Shown: piece after piece, positions 53,865 through 62,856 of the stretch | How the letters are laid out: the number at the start of each line of letters is the position of its first letter | Numbering within the stretch: the stretch's first letter is position 1 | Assembly (NCBI RefSeq): GCF_020281205.1 | Contig: NZ_JACXZC010000010.1 | Location: 1-64,000 of the forward strand | Direction of reading: 5' to 3' | Origin: Empedobacter stercoris | Lineage (GTDB): Bacteria; Bacteroidota; Bacteroidia; Flavobacteriales; Weeksellaceae | DNA length: 64,000 bases | Notes under the pieces: generated by a model | Database searches by the model: none | Seen by the model: the letters and a program-made list of their open reading frames with translations, nothing else | What the model was told of the DNA's origin: nothing | Position numbers and translations under genes: made by a program

Positions 53865-55757
53865 ATGGAGCAGTATATATGGTTAATTCCTTTGATTCCA
53901 TTCATCGGATTTTTGATTAACGGTTTAGGACGAAATGTACTTTCTAACAGCTTAGTGACTTTCATTGGAAGTGGCGCAGTTTTGGCAAGTTTCATTTTAT
54001 CAATCATGGTGTTCATCGCCGTTCCTTCAGGAACAGATGCGCAACCATTAATTTTTAAGGCATTTGATATTATCAATATTCCAACTTTACAAGTTCCGTT
54101 TGCATTTCAAATAGATGCATTAACGAGTTTGTTTTTGTTAATTATTACAGGAGTTGGATTTTTAATTCATGTGTATAGTTCAGCTTATATGAGCGAAGAC
54201 AAAGGATTTGCAAAATTCTTTTCTTACCTAAATTTATTCATCTTCTTCATGTTGATTCTTGTAATGGGAAACAACTTTGTAATGATGTTTATTGGTTGGG
54301 AAGGAGTAGGATTATGTTCATTCTTATTAATTGGTTTTTGGTTTACAAATCCAGAATACATCAAAGCAGCGAAGAAAGCTTTCATCATGAACCGTATCGG
54401 AGATGTTGGATTCTTATTGGCAATGTTTTGGATTTTCAAAGAATTTGGAACGTTAGAATATGTAAAAGTATTTAGCCAATTAACAATTCAGCCAGGAGCA
54501 TTTACAGGTTTTGTATTGACAGGAATTACGTTATTGTTATTCTTAGCAGCAACAGGAAAATCGGCTCAATTACCACTGTTTACTTGGTTACCAGACGCAA
54601 TGGCAGGACCAACGCCAGTTTCAGCACTTATTCACGCTGCAACAATGGTTACGGCTGGTATTTTTATGATCACACGTTGTAATGAATTGTTTACTGCAGC
54701 GCCATTGACTTTAGAAATTATTCAGTACATAGGAATTGCAACCGCATTTGTTACAGCAACTATTGCAATGCGTCAAAATGATATCAAAAAAGTATTGGCT
54801 TATTCTACAGTTTCTCAGTTAGGATTAATGTTTGCAGCAATTGGTTCTGGAGCATATATCGCAGCGGTTTTCCATGTGATGACACACGCTTTCTTTAAGG
54901 CTTTATTATTCTTAGGAGCAGGTTCTGTGATTCACGGAATGCACCACGAACAGGATATGCGTAAAATGGGAGGGTTGAAAAAATACATGAAAATTACTCA
55001 TATCACTTTCTTGATTGGATGTTTGGCAATCGCAGGTATTCCTGGTTTATCAGGTTTCTTCTCGAAAGATGAAATGTTATTAGGAATGTTTGTATCTAAC
55101 CCAGTTGTTTACGGAATTGGTTTTATTGTTTCAGTAATGACAACATTCTATATGTTCCGTTTATATGCCATGACTTTCTTAGGCGATTTACGAAGCAAAG
55201 ATGCTCATCCGCACGAAAGCCCAGCAGCAATGACAATTCCATTAATCATTTTAGCAGTTCTTTCTGTTATTGCAGGTTATATTGGAATTCCAGCATTATT
55301 TATGCAAGATGGACATAAGTTGCAAACTTTCTTAGGTGGAGTTGTTTCTATCGGAGAAGCACATCCTGTTTCTCATGCAACAGAATGGATGATGATGGGC
55401 GCTTTATTAATTTGTGTACTTGGAGCAATTTATTTTGCAATTAAGAAATACACCAATTATGTAGATGGAGAAGCGACAGGAATTGCAAAATTCTTTGAAG
55501 ATAAATGGTACATCGACGAATTATACGACAATGCAATTGTAAAGCCATTGTTCGAGTTAGGGGATGTCTTGAAAAAATATGTAGAAAAAGCAGGTATTGC
55601 AGCTTTTGTTTTAGGAGTTGGAACTGTTTCTGGTCGCGCATCAAAAAATGTACGTCAGCTACAAAACGGAAATGTAGGATTCTATATTATGCTAATGGTT
55701 GTAGGAATCGTGGCAGGTATCGCAATCTTTTTTATGGGGTATTTAATTTCAAAATAG
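53865..55757 (+). CDS. nuoL: NADH-quinone oxidoreductase subunit L
   Basis: Antiporter-like proton pump subunit, 630 residues, 14-16 transmembrane helices plus the long lateral helix at the C-terminus. Key motifs: FIGWEGVGLCSFLLIGFW (helix 5 glutamate), QLPLFTWLPDAMAGPTPVSALIHAATM (seen in two parts, with the helix 7 lysine), and STVSQLGLMFAAIGSGAY. Homologous to Mrp antiporter subunit A. Between nuoK and nuoM. Confidence 0.95.
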   Translation: MEQYIWLIPLIPFIGFLINGLGRNVLSNSLVTFIGSGAVLASFILSIMVFIAVPSGTDAQPLIFKAFDIINIPTLQVPFAFQIDALTSLFLLIITGVGFLIHVYSSAYMSEDKGFAKFFSYLNLFIFFMLILVMGNNFVMMFIGWEGVGLCSFLLIGFWFTNPEYIKAAKKAFIMNRIGDVGFLLAMFWIFKEFGTLEYVKVFSQLTIQPGAFTGFVLTGITLLLFLAATGKSAQLPLFTWLPDAMAGPTPVSALIHAATMVTAGIFMITRCNELFTAAPLTLEIIQYIGIATAFVTATIAMRQNDIKKVLAYSTVSQLGLMFAAIGSGAYIAAVFHVMTHAFFKALLFLGAGSVIHGMHHEQDMRKMGGLKKYMKITHITFLIGCLAIAGIPGLSGFFSKDEMLLGMFVSNPVVYGIGFIVSVMTTFYMFRLYAMTFLGDLRSKDAHPHESPAAMTIPLIILAVLSVIAGYIGIPALFMQDGHKLQTFLGGVVSIGEAHPVSHATEWMMMGALLICVLGAIYFAIKKYTNYVDGEATGIAKFFEDKWYIDELYDNAIVKPLFELGDVLKKYVEKAGIAAFVLGVGTVSGRASKNVRQLQNGNVGFYIMLMVVGIVAGIAIFFMGYLISK

Positions 55758-55764
55758 GTTAGTA

Positions 55765-57183
55765 ATGCTTTTATCTTTATTTATCATTTTACCATTAATA
55801 GTAGGAGTTTTTATGCTATTAATGCAAGGTCAAAAACCACAAAGATGGTTAGGAGCATTCGTTGGTGGAGCATTGTTGGCGTTGTACTTGTTTATCACTT
55901 GCAAAGGTGGAAACAACGAGTTAACGTTTCAAACACAATGGTTCAATTTCAACAGCGTTAAAACTTATTTCGCGTTAAATGCTCAAGGTTTGGGAGGATT
56001 AATGATTTTATTAACTAACCTTACTTACTTAGCTCTTTTTGTTTATTTATCAACAACAAAACAAAAATATAGCAATACATTCTACGGATTATTGCTAATC
56101 ACTTTAGCAGGATTAAACGGAGTTTTCTTAGCAGAAGATTTAATTTTATTCTATTTTTTCTGGGAAGTTGTTTTGATTCCAGTCTATTTCTTAATTGGAT
56201 TATTCGGAATTGGAAAAGACAAAATTCGCGCAAATATGACATTCTTCTTATACACGATTTTAGGATCGATGTTTATGTTAGGAGGAATTATTTACATCGG
56301 ATTTTTCTTACAACCAGCATCGTTTTTATTAACAGATGTTGTACAAGTTACAGGACCGCATTATTCAACAAACACAGCGTTGGCATTGTTATTCTTAATC
56401 GCTTTTGTGATTAAAATTCCAATCTTTCCATTTCACACATGGCAACCAACCATCTACAAAACATCTCCAACTCCATTAACAGTTGTACTTTCAGCTTTGA
56501 TGGCGAAAATGGGATTATTTGCAGTGGTTACTTGGTATTTGGGGATGTTCCCAACGATTTCAGAATTGTTCAAATACATTACGTACATCGCAATTTTCGG
56601 ATTAGTTTACGCTTCGTTAATCGCATTGAGTGCAAAAAATGTAAAGAAAATTATTGCATATAGCTCGATTGCTCACTTGGCTTTAATTTTTGTTTCTATA
56701 TTTTCAGAATTAGCAAATGGTGTAACAGGAGCTTATTTTCAAATGTTTTCACATGGTTTAGTTGTTTTAGGATTATGGTTATGTGTAGATATTATGGAAA
56801 GAAAATATGATTTGACAGATATTAAATCGATTGGTGGTTTAGCGAATGTTGATCCAACATTATCTATCTTATTCATGATATTCGGTTTAGCAAACGTAGC
56901 ATTACCATTGACAAGTTCATTCATTGGAGAGTTTATGATGCTTTCAGCATTATTTACACACAATCCAGTTTTATGTGTAGTAGCTTGTTTAGGTGTTATT
57001 TTATCTGCTGTTTATACGTTGAGATTATCAAGCGCATTATTGTTTGGAGAAGTGAAAAACATCAAACAAAAAGATGCTCAAAAAGGAGGTTTTGGACCAA
57101 TTGCAGTTTTATCAGTAATCGCAATCATCGTGATTATTTTAGGAGTTTATCCAACACCAATTTTTAATTTATTAGCACATTAA
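55765..57183 (+). CDS. nuoM: NADH-quinone oxidoreductase subunit M
   Basis: Second antiporter-like proton pump subunit, 472 residues. Motifs include YFFWEVVLIPVYFLIGLFG with the conserved glutamate, FPFHTWQPTIYKTSPTPLTV and YSSIAHLALIFVSI. Slightly shorter than E. coli NuoM (about 509). 7 bp after nuoL. Confidence 0.94.
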   Translation: MLLSLFIILPLIVGVFMLLMQGQKPQRWLGAFVGGALLALYLFITCKGGNNELTFQTQWFNFNSVKTYFALNAQGLGGLMILLTNLTYLALFVYLSTTKQKYSNTFYGLLLITLAGLNGVFLAEDLILFYFFWEVVLIPVYFLIGLFGIGKDKIRANMTFFLYTILGSMFMLGGIIYIGFFLQPASFLLTDVVQVTGPHYSTNTALALLFLIAFVIKIPIFPFHTWQPTIYKTSPTPLTVVLSALMAKMGLFAVVTWYLGMFPTISELFKYITYIAIFGLVYASLIALSAKNVKKIIAYSSIAHLALIFVSIFSELANGVTGAYFQMFSHGLVVLGLWLCVDIMERKYDLTDIKSIGGLANVDPTLSILFMIFGLANVALPLTSSFIGEFMMLSALFTHNPVLCVVACLGVILSAVYTLRLSSALLFGEVKNIKQKDAQKGGFGPIAVLSVIAIIVIILGVYPTPIFNLLAH

Positions 57184-57203
57184 TCATTTTTGAATAAATA
57201 GAT

Positions 57204-58592
57204 ATGAATACGATTATTTTATCAGCACTTTCAGGTATTATTTTGATGTTTAGTGGATTCTACATCAAGAATAATCGTGCCTTAAATATTCTTTCGGTTG
57301 TTCTGTTTTTCGGAATGATTGTAGGAGGAATTTTCGATTTGAAAGGTTGCTCAATGTTCGCAGGAAAATTCGATAATATGATTGGACAATCGCTTTATGG
57401 CGTTTCCTTTTTTATCGCATTGTCTGGACTGGCAATTTTTTACTTATTGTTGAACAAAGATTCGTTTGAGAAAGTAGGAAAACATGTAGCAGAATATTAT
57501 GCCTTGATTTTCTTCTCTTTTACAGGAATCGCCGTTTTAGCACAATTCCACAACTTGGTCATTATGTTCTTAGGAATCGAATTAATGTCAATTCCGATGT
57601 ACATTCTTGCAGGTGTCAATAAGGAAAGTATAAAAAGTACAGAAGCATCTGTAAAATACTTCTTGATGGGAGCTTTCTCAACAGGGATTTTGATGCTGGG
57701 GGTTACATTTTTGTATGGCGCAACAGGAACATTTATGGTTGATCAATTGGTGAACTATAACAAAGATTTCGAAACTATTTATTACGCTGGATGGTGTTTA
57801 ATCATCTTCGCATTTTGTTTCAAAGTTTCTGCCGCACCTTTCCATGCATGGACACCAGATGTTTACGATGGAACACCAACAGTGTTCACATCATTTATGT
57901 CGACAATCATCAAAGGAGGATCGTTTTTAGGATTTATTTTAGTCTTAAAATCATTCCCAACAAATGTAGAATATGCCGAATATTACCGTTTATTATTTGC
58001 GTCAATCATCATTTTGACGTTATTTATCGGAAACTTCGGAGCAGTTTCTCAAAAATCTGTCAAACGTTTGATGGCTTATTCATCAATCGCGCAAGCAGGT
58101 TTCATGTTATTTGTTTTGTTCAACATCAATTCAGCTTCTAAAGAGGCTTTGATGTTCTATACGATCGCTTATTCGGTTGCGAATTTCATTATTTTTTATA
58201 CGATTGATCAATTAAAAAATCCAAAATTTGAAAGTTTCATTGGTTTAGGGAAAGCAAATCCAGTTTTAGCAGCAGCGATGACAATTTCTTTGATTTCGTT
58301 AGCAGGTATTCCATTAACAGGAGGTTTCTTCGCTAAATTTATGGCATTGAGTATTGGAGGAACAAACGATAAAAACCTATTTTTGATAGTAATTGCATTG
58401 GTAATGGCAGTTTTGAGTATGTATTATTACTTCAAAATCATCAATTATATGTATTTCAAAAAAGGGAAAAACAAATTAAAAACACAAGACGGATTAACAA
58501 ATTTCCTTTTAATCATCGGAATGGTTATCTTAATTGTGATGGGAATTTTTCCAGGAATATTATCTTCGTTTTTGCAAACGCCAATGTGGTAA
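57204..58592 (+). CDS. nuoN: NADH-quinone oxidoreductase subunit N
   Basis: Third antiporter-like proton pump subunit and last gene of the nuo operon, 462 residues. Motifs: MFLGIELMSIPMYILAGV, AAPFHAWTPDVYDGTPT (helix 7-8 region) and YSSIAQAGFMLFVL. Strong terminator at 58636 ends the operon. All 14 subunits nuoA-N are present in canonical order, giving a complete complex I. Confidence 0.95.
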   Translation: MNTIILSALSGIILMFSGFYIKNNRALNILSVVLFFGMIVGGIFDLKGCSMFAGKFDNMIGQSLYGVSFFIALSGLAIFYLLLNKDSFEKVGKHVAEYYALIFFSFTGIAVLAQFHNLVIMFLGIELMSIPMYILAGVNKESIKSTEASVKYFLMGAFSTGILMLGVTFLYGATGTFMVDQLVNYNKDFETIYYAGWCLIIFAFCFKVSAAPFHAWTPDVYDGTPTVFTSFMSTIIKGGSFLGFILVLKSFPTNVEYAEYYRLLFASIIILTLFIGNFGAVSQKSVKRLMAYSSIAQAGFMLFVLFNINSASKEALMFYTIAYSVANFIIFYTIDQLKNPKFESFIGLGKANPVLAAAMTISLISLAGIPLTGGFFAKFMALSIGGTNDKNLFLIVIALVMAVLSMYYYFKIINYMYFKKGKNKLKTQDGLTNFLLIIGMVILIVMGIFPGILSSFLQTPMW

Positions 58593-58635
58593 TTGTGAAA
58601 TGATTATTATATAGTTTTTTATTATTTATTATTTT

Positions 58636-58674
58636 AAAAAGCTCGTTTCAAGTTATTTGAAACGAGCTTTTTTG
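58636..58674 (+). terminator. Terminator of the nuo operon
   Basis: AAAAAGCTCGTTTCAA and its complement form a perfect 16-bp stem with loop GTTAT, followed by T residues. Confidence 0.9.
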
Positions 58675-58750
58675 TTTAAAACAATGAATTAATATCTCTA
58701 AAAGAATTATTAGACTTGATAAGAGTAGAGTTTGATTGTTTAAAGTAAGC

Positions 58751-58789
58751 AAAAGCTTGAAACAAAACCGACTTGTTTCAAGCTTTTTT
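58751..58789 (+). terminator. Second hairpin terminator before M1 peptidase gene
   Basis: AAAAGCTTGAAACAA and TTGTTTCAAGCTTTT form a perfect 15-bp stem with a 7-nt loop and a T run. It lies 77 bp after the nuo terminator and just before the next promoter. Confidence 0.75.
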
Positions 58790-58790
58790 G

Positions 58791-58798
58791 TATTTTTG
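58791..58798 (+). promoter_or_regulatory. -7 promoter element of M1 peptidase-coaX
   Basis: TATTTTTG matches TAnnTTTG, 27 bp before the chosen start at 58826. A TTG inside the hairpin (58773) is 15 bp upstream, closer than usual. Confidence 0.4.
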
Positions 58799-58825
58799 AA
58801 GTTGAAGTTTAATAATACTGTTAGA

Positions 58826-60682
58826 ATGAGAAAATTTACATTATTAATCTGCTTATGTTTGGTGCAATTTGCTTTCGCTCAGCGCAAAGGATATTGGCAA
58901 CAAAAGGTAGATTATAAAATGACGATTGATATCAAAGACGATTTGTATCAATACGATGGGAAAATGAAATTGAAATACACAAACAACTCAGGTCAAAGCT
59001 TGAACAAGGTGTACTTTCATTTATATTTTAATGCCTTCCAACCAAAATCGATGATGGATTATCGTTTAGCAAATATTGCAGATCCAGACAAGCGAATGGT
59101 AAATAATATCGGAACAAAAGAAAATCCTAAATTACAATCGCGTATCGCAACTTTAGGGAAAGACAACATGGGTTACCAAAAAATTATTTCGTTAACTCAA
59201 AATGGTAAAGCTACTTCGTATATAGTTGATGGAACAATCTTAGAAGTAACATTAGCAACGCCAATTAAAGCTGGAGAATCAACAACATTTGATATGGTTT
59301 GGGAAGCACAAGTTCCTGAGCAAATTCGTCGCTCTGGACGTAATTCGAAAGAAGGTGTAGCGTATTCGATGACACAATGGTACCCTAAAATGGCTCAATT
59401 TGATGATTTCGGATGGCATTTAGACGAATATGTTGGACGCGAATTTATTGCGCCTTTTGGTGATTTTGATGTAACAATCAATATTGGAAAAGACTATGTA
59501 ATTGGTTCATCTGGAGTGTTACAAAACCCGAAAGAAGTAAAAGGTTATGATAAAAATGCAAAAATTGTAGAGAAAAACGGACGTGCTTCTTGGAATTTTA
59601 AAGCAACAAATATTCACGATTTTGCTTGGGCTGCAGACAAAAATTTTGTTGTAGATGAGGCTACATCTAAAGGAGGTGTAAAAGTATATTTCGTGTACAA
59701 ACCAGGCGAAAAAACTACAAAAGTTTGGAAAGAGGCAATGCCTTACACAACTGGTTTTTTTGATTATGCTGGAGAAAAATTCGGAGCATATCCTTGGCCA
59801 ACATATACAGTAGTACAAGGTGGTGATGGTGGTATGGAATACGGAACTGCAACGTTGATTACAGGAGAAAGAAATTTAGCTTCTTTGGTAGGAGTTATTT
59901 ACCACGAGGCAGCACATTCTTGGTACCAACATTTATTTGGAATCAACGAAACGGTTGACGAATGGTTTGATGAAGGTTTCACATCTTACATCGAAAATTT
60001 AGCTTCTTTACAAGTATTCGGAAAGCAAGCAACTTTACCATCAAATCCTAATTTAGATGCATCAAAAGGTTACATCAATTTAGCATTATCAGGGAAAGAA
60101 GAACCTGCAAGTTTATTAGCAGATTACTACAACACAAACTATGCGTATTCATTAGAAGCATATTATAAAGGTCAAGTTTTAGCAATTCAGTTAGGATATA
60201 TTATTGGGCAAGATAATTTAGACAAAACATTTTTAGAATTCTATAACCAATGGAAATTTAAACATCCAACCGCTAACGATTTCAAACGTGTTGCAGAAGA
60301 AGTTTCTGGAATTAATTTAAAATGGTATTTCAATTTATTTATCAATACAACGCGTAAAATTGATTATGCAGTAGAAAATGTTCAATCAAATTCTTTTACA
60401 GTTGTTAATAAGTCTGATTTTGCAATGCCTTTAGATGTTTTGGTTGAATACAATGATGGTTCGAAAGAGTTATTTTACATTCCTTTACGCGAAATGCGCG
60501 GAGAAAAACCAGCAGAAAACTTAATCGAATACAAAGGTGTAAAACGTACAGTTTTAACTGATGCTTTTTGGACAAATCCTGTTTACGAAGTAAAAACGGC
60601 TAAAACTATAAAAGGAATTACTATTGATCCTACAATGCGTATGGCTGATGTAGATTATACAAATAATGTGTTTACAAAATAA
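58826..60682 (+). CDS. Secreted M1-family metallopeptidase
   Basis: Zinc aminopeptidase of the M1 (gluzincin) family, 618 residues from ATG 58826. That start directly precedes a signal peptide (FTLLICLCLVQFAFAQ); the frame is open to 58736, but that part would run through a terminator hairpin. The zinc site is H360-EAA-H364 with E383 in DEWFDEGF, the standard HExxH-x18-E. The exopeptidase loop reads GGMEYGTATL, a variant of GxMEN. Residues about 25-230 form the beta-saddle domain. Likely periplasmic or outer membrane-associated. The stop codon overlaps the coaX start (TAATG), so the two are co-transcribed. Confidence 0.9.
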   Translation: MRKFTLLICLCLVQFAFAQRKGYWQQKVDYKMTIDIKDDLYQYDGKMKLKYTNNSGQSLNKVYFHLYFNAFQPKSMMDYRLANIADPDKRMVNNIGTKENPKLQSRIATLGKDNMGYQKIISLTQNGKATSYIVDGTILEVTLATPIKAGESTTFDMVWEAQVPEQIRRSGRNSKEGVAYSMTQWYPKMAQFDDFGWHLDEYVGREFIAPFGDFDVTINIGKDYVIGSSGVLQNPKEVKGYDKNAKIVEKNGRASWNFKATNIHDFAWAADKNFVVDEATSKGGVKVYFVYKPGEKTTKVWKEAMPYTTGFFDYAGEKFGAYPWPTYTVVQGGDGGMEYGTATLITGERNLASLVGVIYHEAAHSWYQHLFGINETVDEWFDEGFTSYIENLASLQVFGKQATLPSNPNLDASKGYINLALSGKEEPASLLADYYNTNYAYSLEAYYKGQVLAIQLGYIIGQDNLDKTFLEFYNQWKFKHPTANDFKRVAEEVSGINLKWYFNLFINTTRKIDYAVENVQSNSFTVVNKSDFAMPLDVLVEYNDGSKELFYIPLREMRGEKPAENLIEYKGVKRTVLTDAFWTNPVYEVKTAKTIKGITIDPTMRMADVDYTNNVFTK

Positions 60683-61455
60683 TGTTATTAGCTGTAAATA
60701 TTGGAAATACTAATCTTCGTTTCGCCGTTTTTAAAAGCGAAAAAGAGATTATTACGTGGACGATTAATTCGAAACCTTATCGTACCGAATACGAATTTTT
60801 TGCAAAATTCTCGAATATGTACGAGCCTTTCGGAATTTCGAAAGATGATATAACAGATATTGTAATCGGTTCGGTTGTACCTCCACTTACAACAAACGTT
60901 AAAATTGCTTTGCAACGCATTCATAAATTCAAACCAATGGTTGTTGATCGTCACACTCCTTCGGAAATTGTACATACGTCAAACCAAATGGGAACTGATT
61001 TATATGCCAATGCAGTAGCAGCACATTATCAAGACTACAAAGGCAAGAAAATCGTGATTGATTTTGGTACAGCGTTAACTTTTTTAGGAATTAACGAAGA
61101 TGGAAAAGTTCGTGGAGTTGTCATTGCTCCAGGAATTATTACAGCGCTTAATTCTTTGGTTGGTGAGACAGCTCAATTACCAACAATCGATCTTCGAGCA
61201 CCAGAAAAAGTGCTTGGCTCAGATACAGAAACTTGTATGCAATCGGGAATGGTATATGGATTTTTGAGTATGGTAGAAGGTATGGTTGACCGCATCAATG
61301 CGGAAGCTGGAGAGAAATCAGTGGTGATTTCGACAGGTGGAGTTGGTGGCGTTTATAAACCATTAACCAATAAAATCGATATAGATGATCGTTTACACAC
61401 GATAAAAGGTCTTAAAATTCTTTACGAATTAAATAAAGATTCGTTTGAGAAATAA
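60682..61455 (+). CDS. coaX: Type III pantothenate kinase
   Basis: First enzyme of coenzyme A synthesis: phosphorylates pantothenate. 257 residues of the ASKHA fold, with the phosphate motif AVNIGNTNLRFAVF at the N-terminus, TSNQMGTDLYANAVAAHY, and the catalytic-loop region VIDFGTALTFLGI (family D-x-GT). GVVIAPGI and VISTGGVGGVYKP complete the pattern. Type III enzymes are not feedback-inhibited by CoA and need a monovalent cation. It overlaps the M1 peptidase gene and ends at a strong terminator. Confidence 0.93.
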   Translation: MLLAVNIGNTNLRFAVFKSEKEIITWTINSKPYRTEYEFFAKFSNMYEPFGISKDDITDIVIGSVVPPLTTNVKIALQRIHKFKPMVVDRHTPSEIVHTSNQMGTDLYANAVAAHYQDYKGKKIVIDFGTALTFLGINEDGKVRGVVIAPGIITALNSLVGETAQLPTIDLRAPEKVLGSDTETCMQSGMVYGFLSMVEGMVDRINAEAGEKSVVISTGGVGGVYKPLTNKIDIDDRLHTIKGLKILYELNKDSFEK

Positions 61456-61480
61456 AATATTATATCAAACATAAATTTAG

Positions 61481-61507
61481 AAAAAGCCTGCATTAGCAGG
61501 CTTTTTT
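61481..61507 (+). terminator. Terminator after coaX
   Basis: AAAAAGCCTGC, loop ATTA, GCAGGCTTTTT: 11-bp perfect stem plus T run. Confidence 0.9.
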
Positions 61508-61600
61508 CGTTATAAAAAAATAACTTTCAACTATTTTTCTTAAATTTTGTAACCTTTTTATAAACTTTGAGTCTATTATATAAGAAAGCAATTAACACAC

Positions 61601-62176
61601 GTGAAATTATTTGTACTAAATCGAAAAAGTAAAGAAGAAATTTTAGTCGAACGGCTAAAAAAGAACGATGCTTTGGCGCAAAAAGAACTCTACGAACAAA
61701 GCTCAAAAAAGATGTTGAGTGTTTGTAGAAGTTACATCGAAGATATGCATTACGCAGAAGATTGTATGATTAATGGTTTTTGTAAAGTCTTTAATCATAT
61801 AGAGAAATTTCAAAATAAAGGAAGTTTCGAAGGTTGGATGCGTCGTATAATGGTCAACGAATGTTTAACTTTTTTGCGAGCCAATAAAACACTTATTTAT
61901 GTAGACGATGTACGGGTAGCAAATTACGATGAAGTAGATGATGACGCAGAAGAAACGTGGTTAAATTTTAATGTACAAGAAGTTTTAGATCAACTCTCAG
62001 AGCCTTATCGTTTGGTTTTTAATCTTCATATACTCGAGGATTATTCGCATCAAGAAATTGCAGATATGTTGAATATTTCTGTTTCAAGTAGTAAAACACA
62101 ATTGTTCCGAGCAAAGGCAAAACTGAAAGAAATTGTACTTAGTAAAAAGAAAATGACAAATGAAAAACAACGATAA
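61601..62176 (+). CDS. ECF-type RNA polymerase sigma factor
   Basis: Extracytoplasmic function sigma factor of 191 residues. Region 2 spans about 20-90 (KELYEQSSKKMLSVCRSYIEDMHYAEDCMINGFCKVF, read in parts; FEGWMRRIMVNECL) and region 4 about 125-180 (LSEPYRLVFNLHILEDYSHQEIADMLNISVSSSKTQLFRAKAKL, read in parts). The start is GTG at 61601. It overlaps the next gene by 17 bp; that gene has the size and topology of an anti-sigma factor, so the pair likely forms a signalling unit with the outer-membrane protein that follows. Confidence 0.92.
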   Translation: MKLFVLNRKSKEEILVERLKKNDALAQKELYEQSSKKMLSVCRSYIEDMHYAEDCMINGFCKVFNHIEKFQNKGSFEGWMRRIMVNECLTFLRANKTLIYVDDVRVANYDEVDDDAEETWLNFNVQEVLDQLSEPYRLVFNLHILEDYSHQEIADMLNISVSSSKTQLFRAKAKLKEIVLSKKKMTNEKQR

Positions 62177-62825
62177 ACTATCAAGCTATATAAAAAACGA
62201 TTTAGAAAATCGGGAAATAAATCCTTCTCATGATGCTTGGAACAGAATACAAGCTCGTATGGATGTTGCTCCAACACGCCAAAAATCAAATTTTAAATGG
62301 TGGTTATCGGTTGCGGCTGTAGCATTCTTTGCGATTTCAACTTCGGTATATTTTTTCATGAATCAATCAGAAAATAATAACGAACAACAAGAATTTGTTC
62401 ACCACAAAGAACAAAATAATCCAACTCGAACAGCATCAGATTCGAATAAAATAAATCTATCTGAAACAGTTTTGGCAGATAATGATAAAGTAGATTCATC
62501 GAAAGAAAGGATTGAAACTCCAATAAAAGAAGAGAATAGAGCAATCCAACACGGAAAAGTGCAAGTTGCAGTAAATGAAGAATCGCAACAAGTCGAGATT
62601 TTATTAACAACAAAAAAGGAGGCTGTTGTAGAAAAGAAAGAGGAATTGAAAGCTGATCCAGAACAAAAGAAAATAGTAGTAGCAGCGACAAGTTCGGATT
62701 CTATTAAAACCAACAAAAAGAAGAAAAACTTTGTTGATCCGAATATGTTATTGTATTCAATCGAAAATAAAGAAAATCTAAAAGAGCAGAACCAATCGCG
62801 AGTGGTTTCTGTCGGATTCAAATAA
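62160..62825 (+). CDS. Probable membrane anti-sigma factor
   Basis: Protein of 221 residues with one transmembrane helix at about 47-66 (WWLSVAAVAFFAISTSVYFF). The cytosolic N-terminus (about 45 residues, SHDAWNRIQARMD) resembles the sigma-binding stretch of flavobacterial anti-sigma proteins; the long C-terminal part is charged, low complexity and probably extracytoplasmic, rich in Lys, Glu and Gln. It lacks a recognisable zinc-binding ASD motif. The assignment rests on topology and on translational overlap with the ECF sigma gene. Confidence 0.65.
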   Translation: MKNNDKLSSYIKNDLENREINPSHDAWNRIQARMDVAPTRQKSNFKWWLSVAAVAFFAISTSVYFFMNQSENNNEQQEFVHHKEQNNPTRTASDSNKINLSETVLADNDKVDSSKERIETPIKEENRAIQHGKVQVAVNEESQQVEILLTTKKEAVVEKKEELKADPEQKKIVVAATSSDSIKTNKKKKNFVDPNMLLYSIENKENLKEQNQSRVVSVGFK

Positions 62826-62856
62826 TCCTCAATATTTACTAATAAACACTAAAATC

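Noticed and set aside
58736-58825. N-terminal extension of the M1 peptidase
   Set aside because: It would need a TTG start before a 15-bp terminator hairpin and would put residues before the signal peptide.
62356-62821. Overlapping antisense frames opposite the anti-sigma gene
   Set aside because: Shadows of a low-complexity Lys/Glu-rich coding region; no signals for transcription or translation.
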